A stretch of 7,884 bases of DNA from contig DSAJ01000173.1 of the NCBI GenBank assembly GCA_011372835.1, positions 1 to 7,884 of the forward strand, given 5' to 3'. The notes under the pieces were generated by a model. It was not told the origin of the DNA and made no database searches. It saw nothing but the letters and a program-made list of their open reading frames with translations. This DNA is from Methanomicrobia archaeon (GTDB lineage Archaea; Methanobacteriota_B; Thermococci; Methanofastidiosales; NM3). The position numbers and the translations under genes were made by a program. The stretch's first letter is position 1. The number at the start of each line of letters is the position of its first letter. This document shows, piece by piece, positions 1 through 5,482 of this stretch.

Positions 1-550
1 ACGCCGGCATGATAATGATGCCGCGGCCATCGGGGAATGTCCCGCGCATCCAGCATTTCTCCTTCGTTCGATTGCCAAGTTCGTCGGTGATCTCGATGGC
101 GGGATGCGAGTGGCCTAGTATGAGCGTCTCGAATGGCATCTCTGGCACGTTCCTGTGACCATGGCTGAGCACGATGCCGTCCAGTGTGAGATAGGGATGG
201 ACGGGGGCGGAGGTAAGCGCCTCTATCGAACCGTCGTGATTTCCTTTCACGATGTCCACAGGTATCGAGAAGTCGAGGAACCGCGGCACCGTCTTCGTTT
301 CCAGTATAGAGACGGTCGGTATGTTGTGTTTCACATCGCCAAGGAGCACGAGCCGCTTGGCGTCGGTCATGCCTATGATGCGCTCTATGGATGCCTTCAC
401 CTGTTCGGTCTGGTGCGGGATGTTGATACCCCTCTTGAGCAGCTCGTATTCGATCCCAACATGGGTATCGGCGATGACAAGCGTCTTTTTATCACACTCG
501 ATCACAAGTGCCGGTTCATCGATGAGCGGGGTCACTGACAGCATCACCAT
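1..550 (-). CDS. SbcD-related archaeal metallophosphoesterase (C-terminus beyond window)
   Basis: A calcineurin-like metallophosphoesterase. The translated minus strand shows the family's metal-binding motifs in order: ADTHVG (Asp28, His30), LGDVKH (Asp72), GNHD (Asn104, His105), SHGH (His130, His132) and GHSHP (His147, His149). Together they form a di-metal phosphoesterase site. The short spacing and lack of a signal peptide fit the small archaeal SbcD-related phosphoesterases (TIGR00024 type), which are cytoplasmic and of uncertain substrate, often assumed to be nucleic acid or a nucleotide. The start is ATG at 550. A second in-frame ATG at 544 is equally possible because no ribosome binding site is seen, and a TATA-like TTTAAA 20-26 bases upstream suggests a leaderless message. 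About 183 codons are visible and the frame is open at base 1. It is divergent from the 586 gene. The exact substrate cannot be read from sequence. Confidence 0.9.
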   Translation of the reverse strand, partial: MVMLSVTPLIDEPALVIECDKKTLVIADTHVGIEYELLKRGINIPHQTEQVKASIERIIGMTDAKRLVLLGDVKHNIPTVSILETKTVPRFLDFSIPVDIVKGNHDGSIEALTSAPVHPYLTLDGIVLSHGHRNVPEMPFETLILGHSHPAIEITDELGNRTKEKCWMRGTFPDGRGIIIMPA

Positions 551-565
551 TTATTCGCCCATACT

Positions 566-580
566 GCTTTAAAGCGCTTT
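566..580. promoter_or_regulatory. Palindromic TATA-like element between divergent genes
   Basis: Two perfect 10-base palindromes overlap here, GCTTTAAAGC (566-575) and AAAGCGCTTT (571-580). The central TTTAAA is 20-26 bases upstream of the candidate ATG codons of the minus-strand phosphoesterase, the right distance for an archaeal TATA box of a leaderless transcript. On the plus strand it is only about 15 bases from the ATG at 586, too close to drive that start. The promoter role on the minus strand is inferred from spacing. A regulator-binding role for the palindromes is speculative. Confidence 0.5.
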
Positions 581-585
581 CTACA

Positions 586-1569
586 ATGGCGTGGGGCGAT
601 GTTATACCGGATAAGTTTATATTAGAGGAATACGAGAAAAAATGGGGATTTGGATTGAAAGGGTATATTGTAGCTGGATTTTGCCTCATCGTCGCAATTC
701 TTGTCATGATGGGAACTGGTGCATACTCGAGCGTGTTCGTAGAGCGTGAGACATCTCTTGCGCTGGCCGATGATCCTGCCGGCTTGATAGCCCTGTCTCC
801 AGGTACCGATTCCTACTTCATGGACACAGACGGCGATGGAGCCTATGAGCTCTACATTGAGGACATCCAGGCGGGGAGCGAGGAATCACGATATGATGTA
901 ATCCTTCTCACGAACAATCTTAATCAACAACTCTACCTCTCGATCAACGATCACGGGCCCCATTCGGACAACGTGACGTTTGTGAGGGACGGCGTCAACA
1001 TCGAGACCGGGGGGATATATGTGGAAAGCGGCGAACAGGTCTCCATTTCTGTCGACGTGAACGCCTTGTCGTTTAGTGCCGATGAGACGCTCATCGACGA
1101 TCTCGACATCATACTCACGACCGTTGCAGGCAGCCCCATCGTCACGCTAGACAGAATCGCCGTTATCGCAACGACAGGCGAGGGGGGAACGTATGACCCC
1201 CGTGACCACACGATGCCCTCAAATGCGGAGTACCTTAGGCAAAAGGCATATGCGGTCCTGACATCCGGTGGTAGTATTCGCACACATCCCCCACCTAAAA
1301 TGTTTGAAGACCTAGGCGTCGATACCAATCTGTGGAATGGTAGCATCAACGGATACTTCTATTACTATGTGGAATGGGAAGATTACAACGATATGTCTGC
1401 GATAGAGGTCGATATCAACAGGAATCAAGGCGTTGTCGTGGAAACACACGACGGGTCGTCATATATGCTGGACAAATGGGATAGCCTTTATCTGGGCGTA
1501 TACGATGCCCGGTACTATGCGAACGTGGGTGGTTCGATCCAGCCCGTGGATATTATCTCGTATTATTGA
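586..1569 (+). CDS. DUF1102-like secreted or membrane-anchored surface protein
   Basis: A 327-residue protein with one hydrophobic segment (about residues 27-45) followed by a long, acidic, beta-rich extracellular part. The stretch right after the membrane segment (about 44-71: GAYSS, then ETSLALADDPAGLIALSP) resembles the start of haloarchaeal DUF1102 proteins, which are secreted substrates found beside SipW-like peptidases. Cleavage after Ala46 is plausible. An acidic DTDGDG run follows at 80-85 and might bind calcium, although the twelfth loop position is not acidic. The last 120 residues (rich in Tyr and Trp) match nothing I recognise. The start is uncertain. ATG at 586 has no ribosome site and no well-placed TATA box. 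A TTG at 655 follows a good TATA box and would give a classic signal peptide (Met-Lys-Gly-Tyr then the hydrophobic core). The gene ends 9 bases before the signal peptidase gene, so the two are likely cotranscribed. Family assignment is by remembered similarity, not by search. Confidence 0.7.
   Translation: MAWGDVIPDKFILEEYEKKWGFGLKGYIVAGFCLIVAILVMMGTGAYSSVFVERETSLALADDPAGLIALSPGTDSYFMDTDGDGAYELYIEDIQAGSEESRYDVILLTNNLNQQLYLSINDHGPHSDNVTFVRDGVNIETGGIYVESGEQVSISVDVNALSFSADETLIDDLDIILTTVAGSPIVTLDRIAVIATTGEGGTYDPRDHTMPSNAEYLRQKAYAVLTSGGSIRTHPPPKMFEDLGVDTNLWNGSINGYFYYYVEWEDYNDMSAIEVDINRNQGVVVETHDGSSYMLDKWDSLYLGVYDARYYANVGGSIQPVDIISYY
616..624 (+). promoter_or_regulatory. Archaeal TATA box inside the annotated 5' end of the DUF1102-like gene
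   Basis: TTTATATTA is close to the archaeal TATA consensus and is preceded by purines. Transcription would begin near 642-647, downstream of the ATG at 586 but just ahead of an in-frame TTG at 655. If real, this promoter drives the surface-protein cassette and the protein begins at residue 24 of the longer reading. Confidence 0.5.
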
Positions 1570-1570
1570 C

Positions 1571-1578
1571 GGGGGATC
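1571..1578 (+). promoter_or_regulatory. Shine-Dalgarno site of the signal peptidase gene
   Basis: GGGGGATC lies directly before the ATG at 1579 and partly matches the archaeal anti-Shine-Dalgarno complement (GGAGGTGATC). It supports this ATG as the start and translation from a joint message with the preceding gene, whose TGA ends at 1569. Confidence 0.5.
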
Positions 1579-2721
1579 ATGGTGAAGACGAGAACGCTCA
1601 TCGAATCAGCTGTTTACCTTGTTGTCCTCTTCCTCTTCTTTCCGATCATAATTGGTGGTCTAGTCAACCAACCCGTCGGCGTTGCGTATGTGCAGACCGC
1701 ATCGATGGAACCCCACCTCAGTCCTGGCGACGGATTTTTCATCATACCCTCCCAGATCGTTGATGATTATGCGGTGGGCGATGTCATCACGTTCAGAGCG
1801 GAAAACCTCCCCTATGATTTCGTCACTCACAGGATCGTGGGCGAGACGTCACAGGGGTTTGTCACGCAAGGTGACAATAACACGTTTACCGACCAGGCGG
1901 GGACGCATAATGAACCGTTCGTCAATCGCGAACAGATAGCTGGACGCGTGGTGCAGTGGCGCGGAAGCGTCCTGGCAATCCCCCGTCTTGGCAGTGTCAT
2001 CGATTCCGTATCCGGTGCTCTTGATTCTGTCACTCAGCGTTTTTTCAATGCTACCGGATTCGAGCGGCCGGACGGTCCACTGGGTCAGGTCCTTTTTGCG
2101 CTGATCATACTTTCGATAGTGGCCATCGTGGCAGACATCGCATCATCCCGCATGCGACTCGGAAAAAGGTCACGCTTCAGGGAAGTGAAGACGAAGGGAT
2201 CACCCTACACGATCTATGCCGCGTTCATACTCCTCATCGTACTGGCGACGACCGTATCGATGCTGTCGATGACGCAGCACAACCGCATCGATATCGTGGC
2301 GACGGAGGGACAGACCAACGCTCGCGCGGTGCACATCGGCGAAACGGCGACACAGTACCTTGCGGTACACAACAGTGGGTTCATACCCGTCTACGTCCAT
2401 ACGCGTGAGCAGCAGGGCATCGTCTCCATTCCCTGCGAGTCGATGGTGCTTGAGGGGGGGCTGACAAAACGTATACCATATGAGGTGCATGCACCATCTT
2501 CGCCAGGATATTACCAGGCATACGTGACGATCGATGTTTACCTTGGCATACTACCGTATGATGTCACGTTCGCGCTCAGGGACGTTCATCCCTACGCGCC
2601 GCTGATCGTTATCGACGCCATTGCCATTCTCCTATCGCTGCCGATCCTCATCGTGCTTCGAAACGAGATGGGAAAGGCCGAACGAGGGAGGTCGCGCAGC
2701 CGAAACATAAAAACGTTTTAA
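1579..2721 (+). CDS. SipW-like archaeal signal peptidase I (S26B) with C-terminal ectodomain
   Basis: A membrane serine protease that removes signal peptides from exported proteins on the outer face of the membrane. The nucleophile is Ser42 in TASMEP. His84 in VTHRIVG takes the place of the bacterial lysine, which marks the S26B (archaeal/ER/SipW) type. Asp99 in QGDNN and Asp105 six residues later match the acidic residues of this family. Predicted membrane helices are at about 8-28, 169-188, 209-230 and 340-360. The basic loop 189-208 and the basic tail are cytoplasmic, placing both the protease domain (29-168) and a 110-residue beta-rich domain (231-339) outside. At 380 residues it is about twice the size of a minimal archaeal signal peptidase, the excess being everything after residue 165. 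It sits between a DUF1102-like protein and a DUF5305-like protein, so those are its likely substrate and partner. It ends in TAA overlapping the TATA-rich region of the next gene. Confidence 0.9.
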   Translation: MVKTRTLIESAVYLVVLFLFFPIIIGGLVNQPVGVAYVQTASMEPHLSPGDGFFIIPSQIVDDYAVGDVITFRAENLPYDFVTHRIVGETSQGFVTQGDNNTFTDQAGTHNEPFVNREQIAGRVVQWRGSVLAIPRLGSVIDSVSGALDSVTQRFFNATGFERPDGPLGQVLFALIILSIVAIVADIASSRMRLGKRSRFREVKTKGSPYTIYAAFILLIVLATTVSMLSMTQHNRIDIVATEGQTNARAVHIGETATQYLAVHNSGFIPVYVHTREQQGIVSIPCESMVLEGGLTKRIPYEVHAPSSPGYYQAYVTIDVYLGILPYDVTFALRDVHPYAPLIVIDAIAILLSLPILIVLRNEMGKAERGRSRSRNIKTF

Positions 2722-2730
2722 TATAAATAT
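2717..2730 (+). promoter_or_regulatory. TATA-rich promoter candidate for the DUF5305-like gene
   Basis: TTTTAATATAAATAT runs across the signal peptidase stop codon. Its centre is about 27 bases before the ATG at 2752, the standard distance for an archaeal leaderless transcript. The gene may therefore have its own promoter in addition to read-through from upstream. A GGGATCA just before the ATG could also serve as a weak ribosome site for read-through transcripts. Confidence 0.5.
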
Positions 2731-2751
2731 GTTAGAATATGATGGGATCAC

Positions 2752-3738
2752 ATGAATGCGCTCCATAAGGTCTTGCTTATCGTTGCCATTGCCGGATTGG
2801 CCGGGTCATGCGGCTGGGCATATTGGGAATATACCGATCATCATACCGAGACCGTAAAGACGGTCGATTACGGATACACGTACTCGGGCACGTATTCGAT
2901 CAGTGCAACGGTGACCGAGGAGAACCCCGTCTATGACATGGGCACCATTCTCAGTGATATGGCTGGTTACTTCTACGCGGTATCGCCGAACGCTACCGTT
3001 GACTTCTCGTTCATGTTCAAACCAACAGAGAGTGATGCCTCTGTTGACGTCTCGACGGAGACATACCTTATGCTCCTGGAGCAAAACGATGAAGGAGTCG
3101 CGTTCTGGAGCAAGCGCATCCCACTGTCGTCAAGCTCTGGCAGCGTGGAAGGCGAGGGGACGATCTCCGATTCGTTCGTGCTTGATGCGGCAATGCTGCG
3201 CGCACGCATCATGGAGATCCGCGATAGCCTTGGGGCGTCTGTGGGACGCAGCGAGGGCGAGATCGTGACACATCTCGTCTACGACGGTTCGATAGCCTCG
3301 ACAACGATATCCGACGATACGTATCTGTCACTTCCCGTGACGTTTGGCCCCGACTATTATGCGTTTGACATGTCCTCAGCGACAAGCTCGGACACGAAAA
3401 ACTACTACACGGCAGAACAACGACAGGTGCAAAACACGCTCTCGGACATCTACGTGCCTCTTGCAGCATGCGTGGCGTTTGTGCTCGCAGCCTTCATCAT
3501 AGCATGGCATGGCCGTCGCCGTGGTGGCACCACCAACATGGGAAAGTATGATGAGTGGATCAGCAAGGGCATCTATCCTGGCGAAAAATGGGAGAAGATG
3601 GTCTATGTCTCATACCTTGGGGATCTCGTCGACCTTGCCATCGACACAAACAAACGGGTCATCTATGATTCAGCGGAGAAGATGTTTTTCGTCATCGACG
3701 ACCCCATACTCTATTACCATTCCGCGCTGGAGGACTAA
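2752..3738 (+). CDS. DUF5305-like membrane protein of the signal peptidase cassette
   Basis: A 328-residue protein with an N-terminal helix (about 6-24), a large extracellular domain rich in Ser, Thr and Tyr (25-233), a second membrane helix (about 234-253, ending in WHGRRRG as a cytoplasmic stop) and a 70-residue cytoplasmic tail. The tail pattern (KYDEWISKG at 265-273, then SYLGDLVDLAIDTNKRVIYD and a final IDDPILYY) resembles the conserved C-terminus of haloarchaeal DUF5305 proteins, which are usually encoded next to SipW-like signal peptidases. The ectodomain motif YGYTYSGTYSISATV at about 40-54 also resembles that family. No enzymatic motif is visible. A role in holding, assembling or regulating the surface proteins cut by the upstream peptidase is inferred from context only. 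The cysteine at position 20 follows LAGS, which is not a good lipobox. The gene ends exactly where the convergent Lrp gene ends. Confidence 0.75.
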   Translation: MNALHKVLLIVAIAGLAGSCGWAYWEYTDHHTETVKTVDYGYTYSGTYSISATVTEENPVYDMGTILSDMAGYFYAVSPNATVDFSFMFKPTESDASVDVSTETYLMLLEQNDEGVAFWSKRIPLSSSSGSVEGEGTISDSFVLDAAMLRARIMEIRDSLGASVGRSEGEIVTHLVYDGSIASTTISDDTYLSLPVTFGPDYYAFDMSSATSSDTKNYYTAEQRQVQNTLSDIYVPLAACVAFVLAAFIIAWHGRRRGGTTNMGKYDEWISKGIYPGEKWEKMVYVSYLGDLVDLAIDTNKRVIYDSAEKMFFVIDDPILYYHSALED

Positions 3739-4191
3739 TCACTCCTCCTTTACCGCACTGAAGCTGATGCAGGTCGTTGCCTTTCCCACTCCCTCGAACG
3801 TGCGCAACTTGTCTATGATGAGCGATCCGACCTCTTCAGCGGATGCGGCCCGGACCTTGAGCAAAAGATCCCACTCGCCCGAGATGATAAATACCTCCTC
3901 AACGCCGCTCATGAGCGATATCTTCGAGGCAAGTTCGCGCTGGCTAACCTGAGGATTGGAGACAAATGATATGAGTATGAATGCAGTAACAGGTTTTTTC
4001 AACTTACCATAGTCGGGACGGACCGTGAACTTTCTGATGATCCCGTTTGCGATCATCTTATTGATGCGTTGATGGATGGTAACACGCGGTATTCCGAGCT
4101 CCTTTGAAAGCTTGGACGTCGGCTTCCTGCCGTCCTTTTTAAGTGCTTCTAGTATGCGTAGGTCCTTCTCGTCGTAAAGTTGTGATTCCAT
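3739..4191 (-). CDS. Lrp/AsnC family transcriptional regulator
   Basis: A 150-residue DNA-binding regulator of normal length for the family. Residues 9-55 are the AsnC-type helix-turn-helix (DLRILEALKKDGRKPTSKLS, then LGIPRVTIHQRINKMIANGI). Residues 66-147 are the RAM ligand-binding fold, with the GEWDLLLKV signature at 105-113 in place of the usual GDYDyll. Such proteins form dimers or octamers that bind amino acids. It is divergent from an asparagine synthetase-related gene, the arrangement that gives AsnC its name in Escherichia coli, so asparagine (or another amino acid) is a reasonable effector guess and control of the neighbour and itself is likely. The start at 4191 fits a TATA box 27 bases upstream and implies a leaderless message. 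The stop codon touches the stop of the convergent DUF5305-like gene with no base between them. Confidence 0.93.
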   Translation of the reverse strand: MESQLYDEKDLRILEALKKDGRKPTSKLSKELGIPRVTIHQRINKMIANGIIRKFTVRPDYGKLKKPVTAFILISFVSNPQVSQRELASKISLMSGVEEVFIISGEWDLLLKVRAASAEEVGSLIIDKLRTFEGVGKATTCISFSAVKEE

Positions 4192-4213
4192 GCTTTCATT
4201 TTGTCGTAATGGA

Positions 4214-4225
4214 CTATATAAATTT
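4214..4225 (-). promoter_or_regulatory. TATA box of the Lrp/AsnC gene
   Basis: Read on the minus strand this is AAATTTATATAG, a very good archaeal TATA box centred about 27 bases from the ATG at 4191. Transcription would start within a few bases of the start codon. Confidence 0.7.
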
Positions 4226-4243
4226 TACTATTATATTACAGTA
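4226..4243. promoter_or_regulatory. Candidate Lrp/AsnC operator between divergent promoters
   Basis: TACTATTATATTACAGTA is an 18-base imperfect palindrome (7 of 9 pairs match) centred at 4234/4235. It lies immediately upstream of the Lrp TATA box and about 20 bases upstream of the TATA box of the asparagine synthetase-related gene. Lrp-family sites are typically AT-rich palindromes of this length, so a bound dimer could act on both promoters. Function is inferred from position and symmetry only. Confidence 0.4.
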
Positions 4244-4256
4244 TGACTTATTGAAA

Positions 4257-4274
4257 GACGAAAGTTATATATAT
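4257..4274 (+). promoter_or_regulatory. BRE and TATA box of the asparagine synthetase-related gene
   Basis: A purine-rich BRE-like GACGAAAG (4257-4264) precedes TTATATATAT (4265-4274). The TATA centre is 27 bases before the ATG at 4297, consistent with a leaderless transcript. No Shine-Dalgarno sequence is present. Confidence 0.7.
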
Positions 4275-4296
4275 CCTCGTCTTCGTCATCAATTCC

Positions 4297-5247
4297 ATGA
4301 TGGTCACTAACGAACTCAAGGAAAAGGTCGCGGATTACCATTACACGCGTCTGACATCAAAGGAAATGCAAACCGCAATGAAGGTCCACACGCATGTGAG
4401 GCGGTATTTGGGAGATTACCTCTTCAAGGAGGGATTCGTGGAGATTCCACCGGTCATCCTCTCTCCTCTCACAGACCCCCTCAACCACCCGACGCTCGAT
4501 CCGGTGCTGACATGCTATGGTCACAAATACCAGCTGACGAAGTCGATGATCTTCCACAAACAGCTTGCCCTCCTCTCTCAAGAAAAGATTTTCTGCTTTT
4601 CACCCAACCTTCGATTCGAATGCGAGGACAAGGCCGAGAGCGGATGTCACCTGTTCGAATTCACGCAGCTCGACCTCGAGCTCAAGGACGCGCCGAGGGA
4701 CGTATCTATGGATCTAATGGAACGGATGTATGTTGGACTCATGCAGTATTGCAAGGAGGCGCTCTCCGAAGAGCTCGGGTTCTTTGGAAGGGAGATCAAG
4801 GTCCCCTCGAAGCCGTTCAAGCGCGTCCCATATACCCAGGCCAAGGAAGAGTATGGCCCCGACTTCGAGGACGTGCTCTCAAAGGAGGCTACCGAACCGT
4901 TCTGGATCGTTGATATACCCCTGCTTGACAGGGAGTTCTACGACCGTGAGGACCCGGAGCAGGAGGGGATCCTGCGCGACATGGACCTCATCTATCCGGA
5001 GGGATTCGGCGAGGCGTCCTCGGGAGGAGAGCGGGAGTTCGAATACGACCGCATCGTCGAGCGTATACACAAGAAGGAACAGGACACCAAGGACTTCTCG
5101 ATCCTGCTCGAGATGGCGTCAAAGGGACTCGTTCCCTCGTCGGGATTCGGCATCGGTGTGGAACGCCTCGTTCGGTACATATGTGGATTTGAACGCATCG
5201 AGGACGCAGCGCTCTTCCCGAAGGTCCCAGGAAAGCTTTGTATCTGA
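4297..5247 (+). CDS. Asparagine synthetase-related protein (archaeal AspRS/AsnRS paralogue)
   Basis: A 316-residue class II aminoacyl-tRNA synthetase catalytic core without the N-terminal anticodon-binding domain. Motif 1 is at about 46-57 (GFVEIPPVILSP). Motif 2 is at 104-129 (LRFECED with Arg106 and Glu108, then HLFEFTQLDLE). Motif 3 is at 283-291 (GFGIGVERL). This layout matches the archaeal truncated AspRS/AsnRS paralogue studied in Pyrococcus abyssi, which makes asparagine from aspartate through an aspartyl-adenylate and ammonia rather than charging tRNA. That would be a cytoplasmic route to free asparagine. Start choice: ATG at 4297 (with a second ATG right after it) sits 27 bases from a TATA box. 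The divergent AsnC-type regulator strongly supports an amino-acid metabolic role. A true AsnRS is unlikely because the OB-fold is absent. Assignment to asparagine synthesis rather than another adenylate-based reaction rests on family knowledge. Confidence 0.88.
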   Translation: MMVTNELKEKVADYHYTRLTSKEMQTAMKVHTHVRRYLGDYLFKEGFVEIPPVILSPLTDPLNHPTLDPVLTCYGHKYQLTKSMIFHKQLALLSQEKIFCFSPNLRFECEDKAESGCHLFEFTQLDLELKDAPRDVSMDLMERMYVGLMQYCKEALSEELGFFGREIKVPSKPFKRVPYTQAKEEYGPDFEDVLSKEATEPFWIVDIPLLDREFYDREDPEQEGILRDMDLIYPEGFGEASSGGEREFEYDRIVERIHKKEQDTKDFSILLEMASKGLVPSSGFGIGVERLVRYICGFERIEDAALFPKVPGKLCI

Positions 5248-5256
5248 AGATACTAT

Positions 5257-5279
5257 CACATGGGCCCTTGGCCCATGTG
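5257..5279 (+). terminator. 10-bp hairpin after the asparagine synthetase-related gene
   Basis: CACATGGGCC (5257-5266) pairs perfectly with GGCCCATGTG (5270-5279) around a 3-base loop, starting 10 bases after the stop codon. No T-run follows it directly. A T-rich tract occurs later at 5317-5336 and may be the actual termination signal, since archaeal RNA polymerase stops at T-tracts without needing a hairpin. The hairpin may protect the 3' end or be processed. Confidence 0.45.
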
Positions 5280-5298
5280 TTATACCAAAGCCACTAGA

Positions 5299-5314
5299 GG
5301 GAAAGCTTTAAAAA
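5299..5314 (+). promoter_or_regulatory. BRE and TATA box of the tRNA-Trp gene
   Basis: GGGAAAG followed by CTTTAAAAA is a typical archaeal BRE-TATA pair. Transcription would begin near 5335, a few bases ahead of the mature tRNA 5' end at 5343. The T-rich stretch 5317-5336 lies between the two. Confidence 0.65.
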
Positions 5315-5380
5315 CATTATTTTTTCTCTTATTCTTGCACGTGGGGACGTAGTGTAGAGGCCTATCATCATGGGCTCCAG

Positions 5381-5482
5381 AGATCATTTGAGCGTTGCTA
5401 CGGGTTTACGGACATGGGCGCCGCCCATGGATGACGAATCTATGGAGCACGCACATTCTTTTGTGCGAGAAAAATCGGAGAA
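5381..5482 (+). ncRNA. tRNA-Trp intron resembling a box C/D 2'-O-methylation guide
   Basis: In Haloferax and other euryarchaea the tRNA-Trp intron is itself a C/D guide for positions 34 and 39 of its own precursor, and the same design can be traced here. Guide 1 (5398-5407) pairs over 10 bases with 5481-5490, spanning the 3' splice junction. Position 39 (C5484) pairs with G5404, exactly five bases upstream of a D'-like CGGA (5409-5412). Guide 2 (5438-5448) pairs with 5374-5384 across the 5' splice junction at 10 of 11 positions, including C34 (G5445). A hairpin, CGCACA/TGTGCG, occupies 5450-5467. Because both targets include intron bases, guidance must occur before splicing. The boxes deviate from consensus: C' is ATGACGA (5431-5437), while C and D are poor (tentatively TTGAGC at 5388-5393 and GCGA at 5465-5468). 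Modification itself is inferred. Confidence 0.7.
5409..5436 (+). other. Kink-turn formed by the D' and C' boxes of the intron
   Basis: The segment folds as a textbook kink-turn, the binding site of ribosomal protein L7Ae. The helix CATGGGC/GCCCATG (5413-5419 with 5423-5429) is followed by a 3-base bulge GAT (5430-5432). Tandem G-A pairs come next (G5433 with A5412, A5434 with G5411), then the pairs C5435-G5410 and G5436-C5409. The usual U-U pair of C/D boxes is replaced by C-G, which keeps the fold. Structure read by eye. Confidence 0.6.

Noticed and set aside
155..538. A 127-codon plus-strand frame opposite the phosphoesterase
   Set aside because: The minus strand holds all five metallophosphoesterase motifs in one frame, and the plus translation has no recognisable feature.
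823..865. EF-hand-like DTDGDG loop in the DUF1102-like protein
   Set aside because: The twelfth loop position is Ile rather than Glu or Asp and there is no paired loop, so a true EF-hand is not supported.
951..1349. A 132-codon minus-strand frame inside the DUF1102-like gene
   Set aside because: It has no start signals or recognisable motif and is opposite a frame with a clear membrane segment and cassette context.
2794..2814. Possible lipoprotein signal (LAGSC at residues 16-20) in the DUF5305-like protein
   Set aside because: The residue before Cys is Ser and the hydrophobic residue is displaced by one, so it does not fit the lipobox well; the family normally keeps this segment as a membrane helix.
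4730..5311. A 193-codon plus-strand frame overlapping the asparagine synthetase-related gene
   Set aside because: It is very rich in Arg and Ser, overlaps class II synthetase motif 3 in another frame, and is not plausible as a protein.
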